NCBI GenBank assembly: GCA_005790545.1
Contig: SXUL01000014.1
Coordinates: 1-39,582, forward strand
Reading direction: 5' to 3'
Source of the DNA: Planctomycetia bacterium
GTDB taxonomy: Bacteria > Planctomycetota > GCA-002687715
DNA length: 39,582 bases
The first letter of the stretch is position 1, and each line of letters starts with the position of its first letter. Below, one piece after another: positions 16,124-23,564 of this stretch. The position numbers and the translations under genes were made by a program. Under the pieces are notes generated by a model that ran no database searches, had not been told where the DNA came from, and was given only the letters and a program-made list of their open reading frames with translations.

Positions 16124-16129
16124 CTCAGC
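16119..16129. terminator. Palindrome spanning two converging stop codons
   Basis: GCTGA-C-TCAGC is a perfect 5-bp inverted repeat in which the left TGA ends the plus-strand gene and the right TCA is the TGA of the minus-strand VOC gene. It is short, so it may only weakly act as a structure. The same design occurs at 1435-1452. Confidence 0.3.
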
Positions 16130-16571
16130 CGCAGGTGCCGCTGCCCATCTCTTCCGGTGAGATATCCTTCACGTGGGTCGCAAAGGTCCACTGATGACCC
16201 TCGCAGTCCCGCACGCGATAAGTGCGGTCTCCGTAGAACTGCGTCTCCGGCTCCGAGAGAACTTCCGCGCCCTCCATCTTCGCACGGGCGAAGTGCGCAT
16301 CCACGTCATCCACGTAGACGGCCACGTGCGCGTTGAGCCCCGGCAGTGAGCGCGGGCCGAGGAACTTCAGCGCAGGCTGGGAGGAAGCCAGCATGAGAGT
16401 CTCGCCGTGCAACGCGAGTTCCGCATGCCCGACACGACCGTCCTCCATCGGAAACTGGAAGCGGCACTCGAAGCCGAATGCGCGGCAGAGAAACTGGATC
16501 GCCTCGCCGGCGTTGTCGTAGGCGAGATAGGGAATGATGAGCTGGTTGCCTTCGGGAGCATTCTTGACCAT
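16125..16571 (-). CDS. VOC (glyoxalase/bleomycin-resistance-like) protein
   Basis: 148 aa, PhnB-like member of the vicinal oxygen chelate fold. Visible family marks are IPYLAYDNAGEAIQFLCRAFGFE at the start (alpha/beta module), GHAELALHGETLMLAS (metal-ligand strand), VYVDDVDAHFARAKMEGAEV (second module) and the closing DRTYRVRDCEGHQWTFATHV, which corresponds to the usual DP-GH-W-ATH ending. These proteins are often antibiotic- or metabolite-binding, but no substrate can be read from sequence. Upstream, on the minus strand, a 6-bp hairpin (GTGAGA at 16591-16596 with TCTCAC at 16604-16609) lies in its leader region. Confidence 0.85.
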   Translation of the reverse strand: MVKNAPEGNQLIIPYLAYDNAGEAIQFLCRAFGFECRFQFPMEDGRVGHAELALHGETLMLASSQPALKFLGPRSLPGLNAHVAVYVDDVDAHFARAKMEGAEVLSEPETQFYGDRTYRVRDCEGHQWTFATHVKDISPEEMGSGTCG

Positions 16572-16612
16572 GGGAGGCTCCTGGTGCGGGTGAGAGACTG
16601 ATTCTCACTATC

Positions 16613-16641
16613 GGGTGCGCCGGATGCAAGGGCGCACCCGG
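16613..16641 (-). terminator. Strong 10-bp hairpin between glutaredoxin-like and VOC genes
   Basis: CGGGTGCGCC and GGCGCACCCG are perfect complements with a 9-base loop, seven bases past the stop of the glutaredoxin-like gene. The GC-rich stem fits a terminator, but no T-run follows on the minus strand. Confidence 0.5.
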
Positions 16642-16648
16642 CCCATTG

Positions 16649-16966
16649 TCAGGGCAGGGGCTTCCGGAGCGCCGCTTCGAGACGTGGCAGTTCAACATGG
16701 CCAAAACCGAACCGCGCTCCGTCGAGGAAGATGACCGGCACCTCAAGCTCGTGGCGCGCCGCCAGTTCGGCATCATCATCGATGTGCCGTTCGACAAGAT
16801 CGAAAGGCACGCGGAGCTTCAGCGTGATGAGCTGCTCGCGCGCCTCGTCACAGAGCGGGCACTCGCGCTTGGAGACGAGCAGGACTTCGTGCCGGCTGAG
16901 GGGTGTGCTTTTTTCGCGCCCTTCGTTTTCCGGTTTGCAGCCTGAAGAGCCGGGCGTAGGATTCAT
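16649..16966 (-). CDS. Glutaredoxin-like (DUF836-type) thiol protein
   Basis: 105 aa. A thioredoxin-fold core begins at HEVLLVSKRECPLCDEAREQ with the redox motif CPLC (CxxC). It is followed by VPFDLVERHIDDDAELA, the cis-Pro strand LEVPVIFLDGARFGFGHVEL and a C-terminal helix. This matches the glutaredoxin-like DUF836 group, which are thiol-disulfide proteins of unresolved partners. The upstream 25 residues (MNPTPGSSGCKPENEGREK) are not part of the fold. The ATG at 16966 faces the ATG of the ubiE-like gene at 16965, so the two start codons overlap on opposite strands. A true start a little downstream, at a non-ATG codon, cannot be excluded. Confidence 0.75.
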   Translation of the reverse strand: MNPTPGSSGCKPENEGREKSTPLSRHEVLLVSKRECPLCDEAREQLITLKLRVPFDLVERHIDDDAELAARHELEVPVIFLDGARFGFGHVELPRLEAALRKPLP

Positions 16967-17735
16967 GAGCATGACCACGAGTGTAGATGCTCGCCACGCA
17001 GCTCGCCTCACCGGCGCGGAGAAGGAGCGTTACGTGCGCGCCCTCTTCGACCGCATCGCGACGCCCTACGACCGGCTCAACCGCCGGATCAGCTTGGGGC
17101 GCGATGAACGCTGGAGAAGCATGCTTGTGGAGGAGTCCGGCGCGGCAGCCGGTTACTCCGTGGTCGATCTCGGGACCGGCACAGGCGAACTGGCTGTCCA
17201 GTTCGCACATGCGACAGGCCCCGAGGGCCGTGTCACGGGTGTTGATCTCTCCGCCAACATGCTTGCCGTCGCGGAAGAGAAGGTGAAGCGAGCGGGCCTC
17301 TCCCATGTGGAGTTCCGGCAAGGCAACGCCTGTGCCACGGGGCTCCCTGCGAGTTCCGCGGACATCGTCTCCATGGGCTGGTGCCTCAGGAATTGCGGCG
17401 ACCTACACGCCGCATTGCATGAAGTCCTGAGGATCTTGAAGCCCGGTGGCGTGTTCGTGTGCCTCGACATGTCGCGCCCGTCCTTCGCACCCGTGCGCGG
17501 CCTCTTCTTTCTGCATCGGCACCTCGTGCTGCCGCTGCAGGCGCGCTTCGCTGGAGCGGATCGCGAGGCGTATCGCTACCTCGCCTGCTCCACCGACCAC
17601 TTCCCCGACCGCCGCGGACTCGAACACGTGCTGCGCACTGCCGGCTTCAACGGAGTCGGCAGCCGCGCGCTGATGCTCGGCGCCGTCGCTCTGCACCGCG
17701 CAGAGAAGCCCGAACACCCCTACGTCACGGATTGA
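16965..17735 (+). CDS. UbiE/MenG-type quinone methyltransferase
   Basis: 256 aa SAM-dependent C-methyltransferase for the benzoquinone or naphthoquinone ring of ubiquinone or menaquinone. The family N-terminal signature is VRALFDRIATPYDRLNRRIS and LGRDERWR. The SAM site is VVDLGTGTGELA (about residues 66-77), followed by VTGVDLSANML and the motif GNACATGLPASSADIVSMGW (compare A-LPF-D-FD). The C-terminal motif HEVLRILKPGGVFVCLDMSRP matches the usual ExxRVLKPGG-x-LE-S-P. The start MSMTT at 16965 follows GTAGGA. The protein is 15-20 residues longer than typical MenG in its N-terminus. Which quinone is used is not decided by the sequence. Confidence 0.85.
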   Translation: MSMTTSVDARHAARLTGAEKERYVRALFDRIATPYDRLNRRISLGRDERWRSMLVEESGAAAGYSVVDLGTGTGELAVQFAHATGPEGRVTGVDLSANMLAVAEEKVKRAGLSHVEFRQGNACATGLPASSADIVSMGWCLRNCGDLHAALHEVLRILKPGGVFVCLDMSRPSFAPVRGLFFLHRHLVLPLQARFAGADREAYRYLACSTDHFPDRRGLEHVLRTAGFNGVGSRALMLGAVALHRAEKPEHPYVTD

Positions 17736-17808
17736 GCGCGCCCCTGAGCTGCGTGCACTCTCGCCTGCGCCGCCGTGGGATGATGCGGACCGGCGGAGGT
17801 TCCTATCC

Positions 17809-19140
17809 ATGCGCGTTCTCGTGCTCGTGCTCTTGGTGTCCTCGCTTGGTGCTCAAGGGCTCACGACAAGTCCGTCGCTCGCACCGGCTCTGCCGGCAGT
17901 GCGCGCGGAGGATGTGCTGAAGGACATCGAAGCCCTCGTGCGCTGCGGCACGAGGCACACGCTCTCTTCGCGCACCGATGCGCAGCGCGGCATCGGCGCG
18001 GCACGCGACCTCTTGGCGGCGCGCTTCAAAGCCATCAGCACTGCGCACGGTGGGCGTCTGCAAGTGGAGGTTCAGACCCACACGCTTCCGGCTGGACCTC
18101 GGGTACCCGCGGGCGTCACCCTCGACAACGTGATCGCCACGCTGCCAGGCAGCGACCCCACATCTTGCGTGATCATCGCGGGGCACTACGACTCGCGCGC
18201 CGAAGATCCGCTGGACTTCACCTCCGACGCGCCGGGTGCCAACGACGACGCGTCCGGTACTGCTGTGGTGCTTGCGTGCGCAGGCCTGCTCGCCGACTTG
18301 AAGCCGCGCGCATCCATCGTGTTCGCGTGCTACGCAGGTGAAGAGCAGAGCCTGCTCGGTTCCGCAGCTCACGCAGCGGCGCTGGAACAGTCCGGTTGTC
18401 AGGTCCTCGCCGTGCTCTCGAATGACATCGTGGGCGGCGTCACGGGCTCTTCGGGCCAGCGCGAGAACGGCATCGTGCGCGTCTTCAGCGAGGGTGTGCC
18501 CTCGGGGCCGTTGAACGAGCGCGGCAGACCTCAACGCAGCATCACTGGCAGCGAATCCGATGCGTCGAGCCGGCAGCTCGCGCGCCGCGTGCACGAAATC
18601 GCCAGCGCACTGGAGTCGGCCGTCAGGCCACGGCTGATCTTCCGGCAAGACCGCTTCCTCCGTGGCGGCGACCACAAGAGTTTCAACGACCGCGGCTTTC
18701 CCGCCATCCGTTTCACCGAGCCTCACGAGAACTACGAGCGCCAGCACAGAAATGTGCGCGAGGTGCAGGGCGCGCGGATGGGTGATCTGCCGGAGGCGGT
18801 TGATGGTGCCTACATCGCGGAAGTGGCGCGGTTGAATGCCGTGGTGGCGACGGAACTCGCGCTGGCACCGGAGCCGCCGCGCCAAGTGCGCATCATCACT
18901 GCGGACCTGACACCACACACCGAACTCCGCTGGACTGCGTCTGCGCATGCCGCGGCCCACGCCGTCCTCCTGCGGCGCACCCACGAACCGCTCTGGAGCG
19001 AACGACGCGCTGTGCCCGCAGGCGCCGAAAAGATGGTCCTCGAGGGATATTCGAAAGACGACTGGCTCTTTGCAGTGGAAGCCGTCGGCATGAGCGGCGC
19101 GCGCTCGTTGCCCGTGTTCCCTGCACCAGCCCAACGCTGA
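17809..19140 (+). CDS. Secreted M28-family zinc aminopeptidase
   Basis: 443 aa. GGAGG about 10 bases upstream supports the ATG at 17809. The signal peptide is MRVLVLVLLVSSLGAQ. The M28 metal site is complete: His 126 in GHYDSR, the bridging Asp in GANDDASG (146-147), Glu 178-179 in AGEEQSLLGS, Asp 206 in LSNDIVGG and the final His in FTEPHENYERQH. A 110-residue C-terminal module (ITADLTPHTELRWTAS, HEPLWSERRAVPAG) has an FN3-like texture, common in extracellular peptidases. It probably degrades peptides outside the cytoplasm. Neighbours do not indicate a specific pathway. Confidence 0.9.
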   Translation: MRVLVLVLLVSSLGAQGLTTSPSLAPALPAVRAEDVLKDIEALVRCGTRHTLSSRTDAQRGIGAARDLLAARFKAISTAHGGRLQVEVQTHTLPAGPRVPAGVTLDNVIATLPGSDPTSCVIIAGHYDSRAEDPLDFTSDAPGANDDASGTAVVLACAGLLADLKPRASIVFACYAGEEQSLLGSAAHAAALEQSGCQVLAVLSNDIVGGVTGSSGQRENGIVRVFSEGVPSGPLNERGRPQRSITGSESDASSRQLARRVHEIASALESAVRPRLIFRQDRFLRGGDHKSFNDRGFPAIRFTEPHENYERQHRNVREVQGARMGDLPEAVDGAYIAEVARLNAVVATELALAPEPPRQVRIITADLTPHTELRWTASAHAAAHAVLLRRTHEPLWSERRAVPAGAEKMVLEGYSKDDWLFAVEAVGMSGARSLPVFPAPAQR

Positions 19141-19155
19141 ACGCGGAAGCGTTCA
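19138..19155 (+). terminator. GGAA-loop hairpin on the M28 peptidase stop codon
   Basis: TGAACGC-GGAA-GCGTTCA is a perfect 7-bp stem closed by a GNRA-type tetraloop. The stop codon TGA is the first three bases of the left arm. TGTTT follows closely, a weak T-tract. Confidence 0.5.
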
Positions 19156-19197
19156 TGTTTCACACATGAGCTCCGAGCATGGTTCCAGACGGCCCGC

Positions 19198-19677
19198 ATG
19201 GCCGTGGAACTCACGATGCACCACACCCGCTGCGCCTGTCACCCCTCAAACTCCCCAGAAGCTCCGCTCGAAGAGGATGCCCTCACCGGACACCAGGAAC
19301 TCTGGTGCATCGGCGACAGTTGCGCCGCGACAGCGCTGGCGGAACTCGTACCCGAAGCGCGCGTGGAACACGTTGCATCTACCGCGGACCTGGTCACGCG
19401 CCTTGAAGCTGGCGGCCGTCCACAGGTCATCGTCGCCTGCTGCGAATCCGGTGCGCACCCTTCCCTGCCGGTGCTCGCCGCCTTGCGTGCGCATCCTCAC
19501 ATGCCCCGCCACGGCGTGTTCGTGCGACTCTCGAACCCGCTCAGGACCCACGTGGTGCGCTGCGCGCGGCTCGGACTCGTGAACGTGCTGGCAGCGGATG
19601 CGGAGGCGGCGCTTGTGCAGCGGCGGCTGCGCGCGGCGCTCTGTCATCGCACGCGTGCGATGGATGTCAGACCATGA
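19198..19677 (+). CDS. Degenerate receiver-like domain protein
   Basis: 159 aa. About 115 residues follow the receiver-domain plan: ELWCIGDSCAATALAELV, VEHVASTADLVTRLEAG, PQVIVACCESGAHPSLPVLAAL, HGVFVRLSNPLRTHVVRCARLGLVNVLA, then a helix. The strand that normally carries the phosphorylated Asp (here VIVACCESG) has no Asp, and the first acidic pair is also absent. It therefore looks like a pseudo-receiver acting by protein contact, if it is one at all. An alternative start is the ATG at 19216. Its end overlaps by 11 bases the end of the convergent membrane-protein gene. The flagellar switch genes lie just beyond, but on the other strand. Confidence 0.5.
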   Translation: MAVELTMHHTRCACHPSNSPEAPLEEDALTGHQELWCIGDSCAATALAELVPEARVEHVASTADLVTRLEAGGRPQVIVACCESGAHPSLPVLAALRAHPHMPRHGVFVRLSNPLRTHVVRCARLGLVNVLAADAEAALVQRRLRAALCHRTRAMDVRP

Positions 19678-20047
19678 ACGCCGTGACGACGTTGCCCACG
19701 CGCACCAGCAGAAAGAGCTTCGCCATCGTCGCATGAAGCGGCAGTCGGGCCGCCTCCCCGCGCATCACTTTCGTACCGAGGACAAGCTGCACCACCCACA
19801 GCACGAGCACGCACACAGAGAAGAAGATGTGAACGAAGAGCACCGTGTTGTCACCGGAGCTCACCGTCTCCACAGCCTTGCCCACGGCCGAAGGCTTGGA
19901 ACGCAGGAACTCCACCGCAATCAGGAGCAGCATGTCGAGGACAAAGCAGAGCTTCATCAACTGCGCATGCAGCAGGCGACGATGGTGCAGTGCCACCCCG
20001 ACGAGGATGAGCACCAGAATGGCCGCATTGAGAAGGTCATAGACCAT
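19667..20047 (-). CDS. Small four-helix membrane protein, downstream of fliN
   Basis: 126 aa with four predicted transmembrane helices (LNAAILVLILVGVAL, CFVLDMLLLIAVEFL, VLFVHIFFSVCVLVLWVVQL, AKLFLLVRVGNVVTAFMV). Conserved-looking His residues occur at HHRRLLHAQLMK, VHIFF and PLHATMAK, in the positions where DUF420-like (YozB) proteins carry theirs, possibly for haem or metal. The resemblance is weak and a function is not claimed. It is 68 bp downstream of fliN on the same strand, so it may be co-transcribed with fliM-fliN. Confidence 0.6.
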   Translation of the reverse strand: MVYDLLNAAILVLILVGVALHHRRLLHAQLMKLCFVLDMLLLIAVEFLRSKPSAVGKAVETVSSGDNTVLFVHIFFSVCVLVLWVVQLVLGTKVMRGEAARLPLHATMAKLFLLVRVGNVVTAFMV

Positions 20048-20115
20048 GCGGTGGCGATTGTGTCACGACCCCCGGTCCCGTCAAGATTCCGGGACCACGA
20101 AGGACACTTCGCGCC

Positions 20116-20469
20116 TCAGCGCCTCAATCGTTCGGAGGGCGCGATGATCTGCGAGATGCGCAATCCATAGCGTTCGTCGACGACCACCACTTCGCCGCGC
20201 GCGACGAGTTTTCCGTTCACGAGAAGATCCACAAGTTCCCCGGCACCGCGGTCGAGGTCGATCACCTGCCCCTCGCTGAGCGAGAGCACATCGGCCAATG
20301 ACTTCCGCACGCTTCCAAGCACCACGCTCACGGGGACTTCCACGTCGAGAATGAGGCCGAGGTTGTTGGCGGGCGTGGCGCTGGCCGCGGACACCTGGCC
20401 AAGTTCAGGAAAGGTGGCGGGAGCCACGGTGGTGCTGCCGCCGTGATCAGTGGATTCAGAGTGCGTCAT
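20116..20469 (-). CDS. fliN: Flagellar motor switch protein FliN
   Basis: 117 aa, C-ring component that works with FliM in rotation switching and in receiving export substrates. The single SpoA-type domain is at the C-terminus: LILDVEVPVSVVLGSVRKSLADVL, SEGQVIDLDRGAGELVDLLVNG and GEVVVVDERYGLRISQI. The first 40 residues are a Ser/Thr-rich linker. The ATG overlaps the fliM stop as ATGA, so the two are translationally coupled. The short length is normal for FliN. Confidence 0.93.
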   Translation of the reverse strand: MTHSESTDHGGSTTVAPATFPELGQVSAASATPANNLGLILDVEVPVSVVLGSVRKSLADVLSLSEGQVIDLDRGAGELVDLLVNGKLVARGEVVVVDERYGLRISQIIAPSERLRR

Positions 20470-21446
20470 GAGTGTGTTCCTTCAGCAGCGGGGTGAGCCG
20501 GCTCCGGAACCCCGAGTTGGAATGAGAGCCGCTGGCCGCGGCGGAAGAGCTGTCCTTCGAAGCGCGGCAAATCCTGCACGAGAAGCTGCAGGGGTTGGTC
20601 CGTCCTCGTGTCGAGCACGAGCACGTCGCCCACGGCGAGCTGCAGCACGTCTTCAACGTTCAATTCAGCACCACCAAGGCGCACCGAGAGTTCGAGCTGC
20701 ACATCGGCGATGGCCTTGAGCAGGAGGTCTTTCGAGACGGGCGCCGGCCGAGCCGTCTCCGGCACATCCGAGCGCGGCGCGCACTGCAAATGCGGTTCGA
20801 GACCAGGCAGCGGCAAGGCGAAGCGGAAGGTCGCGCCCTCGGCGAAGCCGCTGAGGGAATAGCTTGCGATCAGGACCGGATCATCCGCGCGCGCTTCGCG
20901 GAAGAAGCGCGGCACACTCGTGGAGCGGAGCACGCGCGGAGTGAGCTTCACCCAGCGCGACCACACGGCTGCCTGCTCTGCGAGGAGCGCGCCCAGCACG
21001 TCGCCGAGCACGGCGCTTTCGGTCGTGGTGAGTTCGCGGGGCGCACCATCCGTGGTGCCCGTCCCGCCGAGCACGCGATCGAGAATCGCGAACACCAGGG
21101 GGTAGTCGAGGACGAGATAGCCGGGCTGACGCAGCGGCAGCATCTCGACAACGAAAGAACACGACGGTTCCGGCAACGCTTCCTTGAAGGATGCGAAACG
21201 ATCGAGTTCGAGTGTCTGGAACTTCACCAACAGATCGCGGCGCAAGGTCTCGCGGAGCGAGTTGCGCATGGCGCGCGCCGCCTGCTCATGGCGCACTTCC
21301 AGCGCCTCGAAGATGCCCTTCGGGATCGGTGCTGGACGGTTCAGATCGAGGGACGCCACATCCGTGGGCTGGTCCGACTTCCTCCGCCCCTTGAAGACGG
21401 TGAGAATGTCATCGATCTCGCGTGTGCTGAGTTGGCGTTCTGACAT
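20466..21446 (-). CDS. fliM: Flagellar motor switch protein FliM
   Basis: 326 aa. The N-terminal LSTREIDDILTVF corresponds to the LSQxEIDALL motif used for CheY-P binding. The CheC-like middle domain includes RNSLRETLRRDLLVKFQTLE, GYLVLDYPLVFAILDRVLGG and LTTTESAVLGDVLGALL. The C-terminal SpoA domain is VQLELSVRLGGAELNVEDVLQLAVGDVLVLDTR (in pieces). This is the usual FliM plan and length. It lies on the minus strand, about 14 kb from the rest of the flagellar genes in this window. It is downstream of the 499-aa surface-protein gene by 112 bp, so it probably has its own promoter in that gap. Confidence 0.93.
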   Translation of the reverse strand: MSERQLSTREIDDILTVFKGRRKSDQPTDVASLDLNRPAPIPKGIFEALEVRHEQAARAMRNSLRETLRRDLLVKFQTLELDRFASFKEALPEPSCSFVVEMLPLRQPGYLVLDYPLVFAILDRVLGGTGTTDGAPRELTTTESAVLGDVLGALLAEQAAVWSRWVKLTPRVLRSTSVPRFFREARADDPVLIASYSLSGFAEGATFRFALPLPGLEPHLQCAPRSDVPETARPAPVSKDLLLKAIADVQLELSVRLGGAELNVEDVLQLAVGDVLVLDTRTDQPLQLLVQDLPRFEGQLFRRGQRLSFQLGVPEPAHPAAEGTHS

Positions 21447-21498
21447 GAAGCGAAAGTGTCCGGTGCAGCACCTATCGACCCTGCAAGGCCTTCCCCTT

Positions 21499-21519
21499 CA
21501 TGTCGCAAAACGCGACATG
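21499..21519 (-). terminator. 8-bp hairpin between the 499-aa gene and fliM
   Basis: CATGTCGC and GCGACATG form a perfect 8-bp stem with a 5-base loop (AAAAC on plus, GTTTT on minus), in the 112-bp gap. It could end transcription of the upstream surface-protein gene or sit in the fliM leader. No T-run follows the stem. Confidence 0.4.
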
Positions 21520-21558
21520 CCAACATCGCGACGGGCCAGCGGGCTGCATCCATGCGCA

Positions 21559-23058
21559 TCAAAACGCAATCACCACGCCCGGCGTCCATCTGAATTCCTG
21601 ACTCAGCATGCCTTGACTGGTGTGTGCGTGGATCACATAGCGGTGCCCCAGCACAAGCTGTTCGAATGGAGCCCTGCCCTCCTCATCCGAGGAGAAGACG
21701 GGATAGTCAATCTGCCCGAGGAGTGAAACAGGCTCAATATCTGTCACTTTCAGCGTCTCGCATTTTGCCAGTGGCTGGCCACGCTTTGTCAGAAACGCCC
21801 ACTCCTGCTTGGCCCGCTTCAGTTCGATCCTGTACGTTCCCTTGTCCGGAACTCCTGACCCCGACCACAGACCCAGTCCCGCACCGACGTGGCCCGGCTT
21901 CGTCGCGGAAACGGAGACCTCCCCATGCCCTTCTCCTAGCACCCAGAGGCCCACCTCGCCCCTCGAATCAGTCTCGAAGAAAACGCGGCGCACCGCAATA
22001 CGTCGGTTCGATCCTTCCGGTCTGAACACGAAGAAAGCTCCGTCTGGTTGTGGTGCATCCGGGCCCAAATCCCGCCGCATCACAATGCCGACATGCGCCT
22101 TTGCGACTCTCTCTCCATGCTCGTCCTCTGCAATGAGCCGAACCAACCTCGCCTCGGTTTGCTCAAGCACGATACGCCGACTCTCTCCGCGAACCGCCTT
22201 CCCTCGTGCCTTCATGTTCCAATCGAACCCCGAGACGTAGTAACTGATCAGCACATCGCCGCCATACGCGATATCGAAGACATGTTCTGCTCCCACCTTG
22301 ACGTCTTCACGGAGACAGATGAGCTTGGTCGCGTCGCAACCAGCATTCCGCAACATCGCTTGGTGGTACCAGACCGCTCCCCGCGTATCCAAGTCGTGTG
22401 AGTCAATGACCATCCCGACGGTGTAGTCGGACTGATGCCGTTTCATCGTGAGATCGGGAAGCGCTTCCTTGAAAACCTCTTGCGGAGCGGGCCAACTCGC
22501 ACACCAGAGTGCGCCCATGGGGTTCCCGACCACTTCCTCTCCCGGCGGGAACTTCGGCAAGTTCGTCTGGACGACAAGCCTCGCATACAGGGGAATGACA
22601 ATGTCGGTTGCCGGGGATTGGGGGAACACCGCCTTGATGACGCCGCCGCCATCCGCGGCGGAGAGCGCGACAAAGATGTCACATGGCAGCGTGCAATCCG
22701 GAGGCAGGACCGCCAAACCGCAACCTTGAGCATCCGTAGCGCGTTCTGACCACGCAACGCCGCCCTTGGCATCCGGGCCGACCGACGCTCCCGCCACGGG
22801 TTTTCCAGTCACCCGATCGAGCACGCGAAATGCGGCCGTGCCGTCACGGAAAGGCGTCGGCCTGATGGGACTGATGGAAGGGACCGGTTCAGGTGACGCG
22901 GGCCGCTCATGCTTGATGGAAGTCTCGGAAGCAACGTTGCCTGCCTCGGGTAATGCCTCGGCTGCATTCGTTGCGAAAGGGCGCCACTCGCGGAAGAGCA
23001 GGATGCCTGCGATGGCAAGCGCCACAATCGCGATGACAGAAATCTTCTTCATGCGCAT
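21559..23058 (-). CDS. Membrane-anchored carboxypeptidase-regulatory-like surface protein
   Basis: 499 aa from the ATG at 23058, where GGAGGA lies seven bases upstream. A longer frame reaches 23448 but would overlap the Gly-rich gene and give an Arg/Trp-rich tail, so it is rejected. The N-terminus KKISVIAIVALAIAGILLF is a membrane anchor or signal. The rest is beta-rich with CarboxypepD-regulatory-like patches: AAFRVLDRVTGKPVAGASVG with TDAQGCGLAVLP, ARLVRLIAEDEHGERVAKAHVGI and GYVxxH-like GHVGAGLGLW. Hand-counted GC of one line inside is 52%, below the 67-70% of flanking housekeeping lines. Partner genes are the Gly-rich peptide and the sigma factor just upstream. Confidence 0.75.
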   Translation of the reverse strand: MRMKKISVIAIVALAIAGILLFREWRPFATNAAEALPEAGNVASETSIKHERPASPEPVPSISPIRPTPFRDGTAAFRVLDRVTGKPVAGASVGPDAKGGVAWSERATDAQGCGLAVLPPDCTLPCDIFVALSAADGGGVIKAVFPQSPATDIVIPLYARLVVQTNLPKFPPGEEVVGNPMGALWCASWPAPQEVFKEALPDLTMKRHQSDYTVGMVIDSHDLDTRGAVWYHQAMLRNAGCDATKLICLREDVKVGAEHVFDIAYGGDVLISYYVSGFDWNMKARGKAVRGESRRIVLEQTEARLVRLIAEDEHGERVAKAHVGIVMRRDLGPDAPQPDGAFFVFRPEGSNRRIAVRRVFFETDSRGEVGLWVLGEGHGEVSVSATKPGHVGAGLGLWSGSGVPDKGTYRIELKRAKQEWAFLTKRGQPLAKCETLKVTDIEPVSLLGQIDYPVFSSDEEGRAPFEQLVLGHRYVIHAHTSQGMLSQEFRWTPGVVIAF

Positions 23059-23141
23059 CTTGTTTTCCTCCTGCCGAAGACAGCACGAGGGAATCCGTGC
23101 AAGGACATGGGACTTGCCGCTCTGCAATTCGACTTGATCGC

Positions 23142-23474
23142 CTAATGACACAGGTTGGCACCGATGCCGCCAGCACCTGCGGGACATCCTGCGTCGCCGC
23201 TGCCTCCACTTCCACCATCTCCTCCGTTGCCACAATTCATGTAGTCGTAGATTCCGTTCTGATCCATCGTTCCCGTTTGCGGGGATGGTTGATCCGAGCC
23301 GCGCGCTCCGCCCTGCCCGATTCCTTGCGCACCGCTGGGGCCGTTGGCGCCATTGGTGAAGCTCGGAGGCACATGGTTCTGCAGTTCGGGTGCTGAATGC
23401 AGCATGGCCACCGCGAGAACTCCTGACGCAGCCAACAGCCAAAGCCACGATTTCTGGGCAGTGTCGTCGTTCAT
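23142..23474 (-). CDS. Small Gly-rich secreted protein
   Basis: 110 aa. The start MNDDTAQKSW at 23474 has AGGAAG upstream. A hydrophobic segment (WLWLLAASGVLAVAML) follows the short N-terminus, then a Gly/Ser/Ala/Pro-rich collagen-like body (GANGPSGAQGIGQGGARGSD, GNGGDGGSGGSGDAG, GAGGIGANLCH). There are three Cys residues, one near the very end. The function is unknown. It lies between the sigma factor (90 bp upstream) and the 499-aa surface protein (83 bp downstream) on the same strand. This suggests a secreted or surface matrix component controlled by that sigma factor, which is inference. Confidence 0.6.
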   Translation of the reverse strand: MNDDTAQKSWLWLLAASGVLAVAMLHSAPELQNHVPPSFTNGANGPSGAQGIGQGGARGSDQPSPQTGTMDQNGIYDYMNCGNGGDGGSGGSGDAGCPAGAGGIGANLCH

Positions 23475-23564
23475 GGAGCCACTTCCTGACAGTCCCGCAG
23501 AACTCACGATCTGCAGTGTGCCTTCAAGAATCCAAGACGGGCGACCGCATCAATGCGCCTGCAC

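Noticed and set aside
23059-23448. N-terminal extension of the 499-aa surface protein
   Set aside because: The added 130 residues are Arg/Trp-rich, overlap the Gly-rich gene in another frame and lack a membrane signal; a perfect ribosome site sits before 23058.
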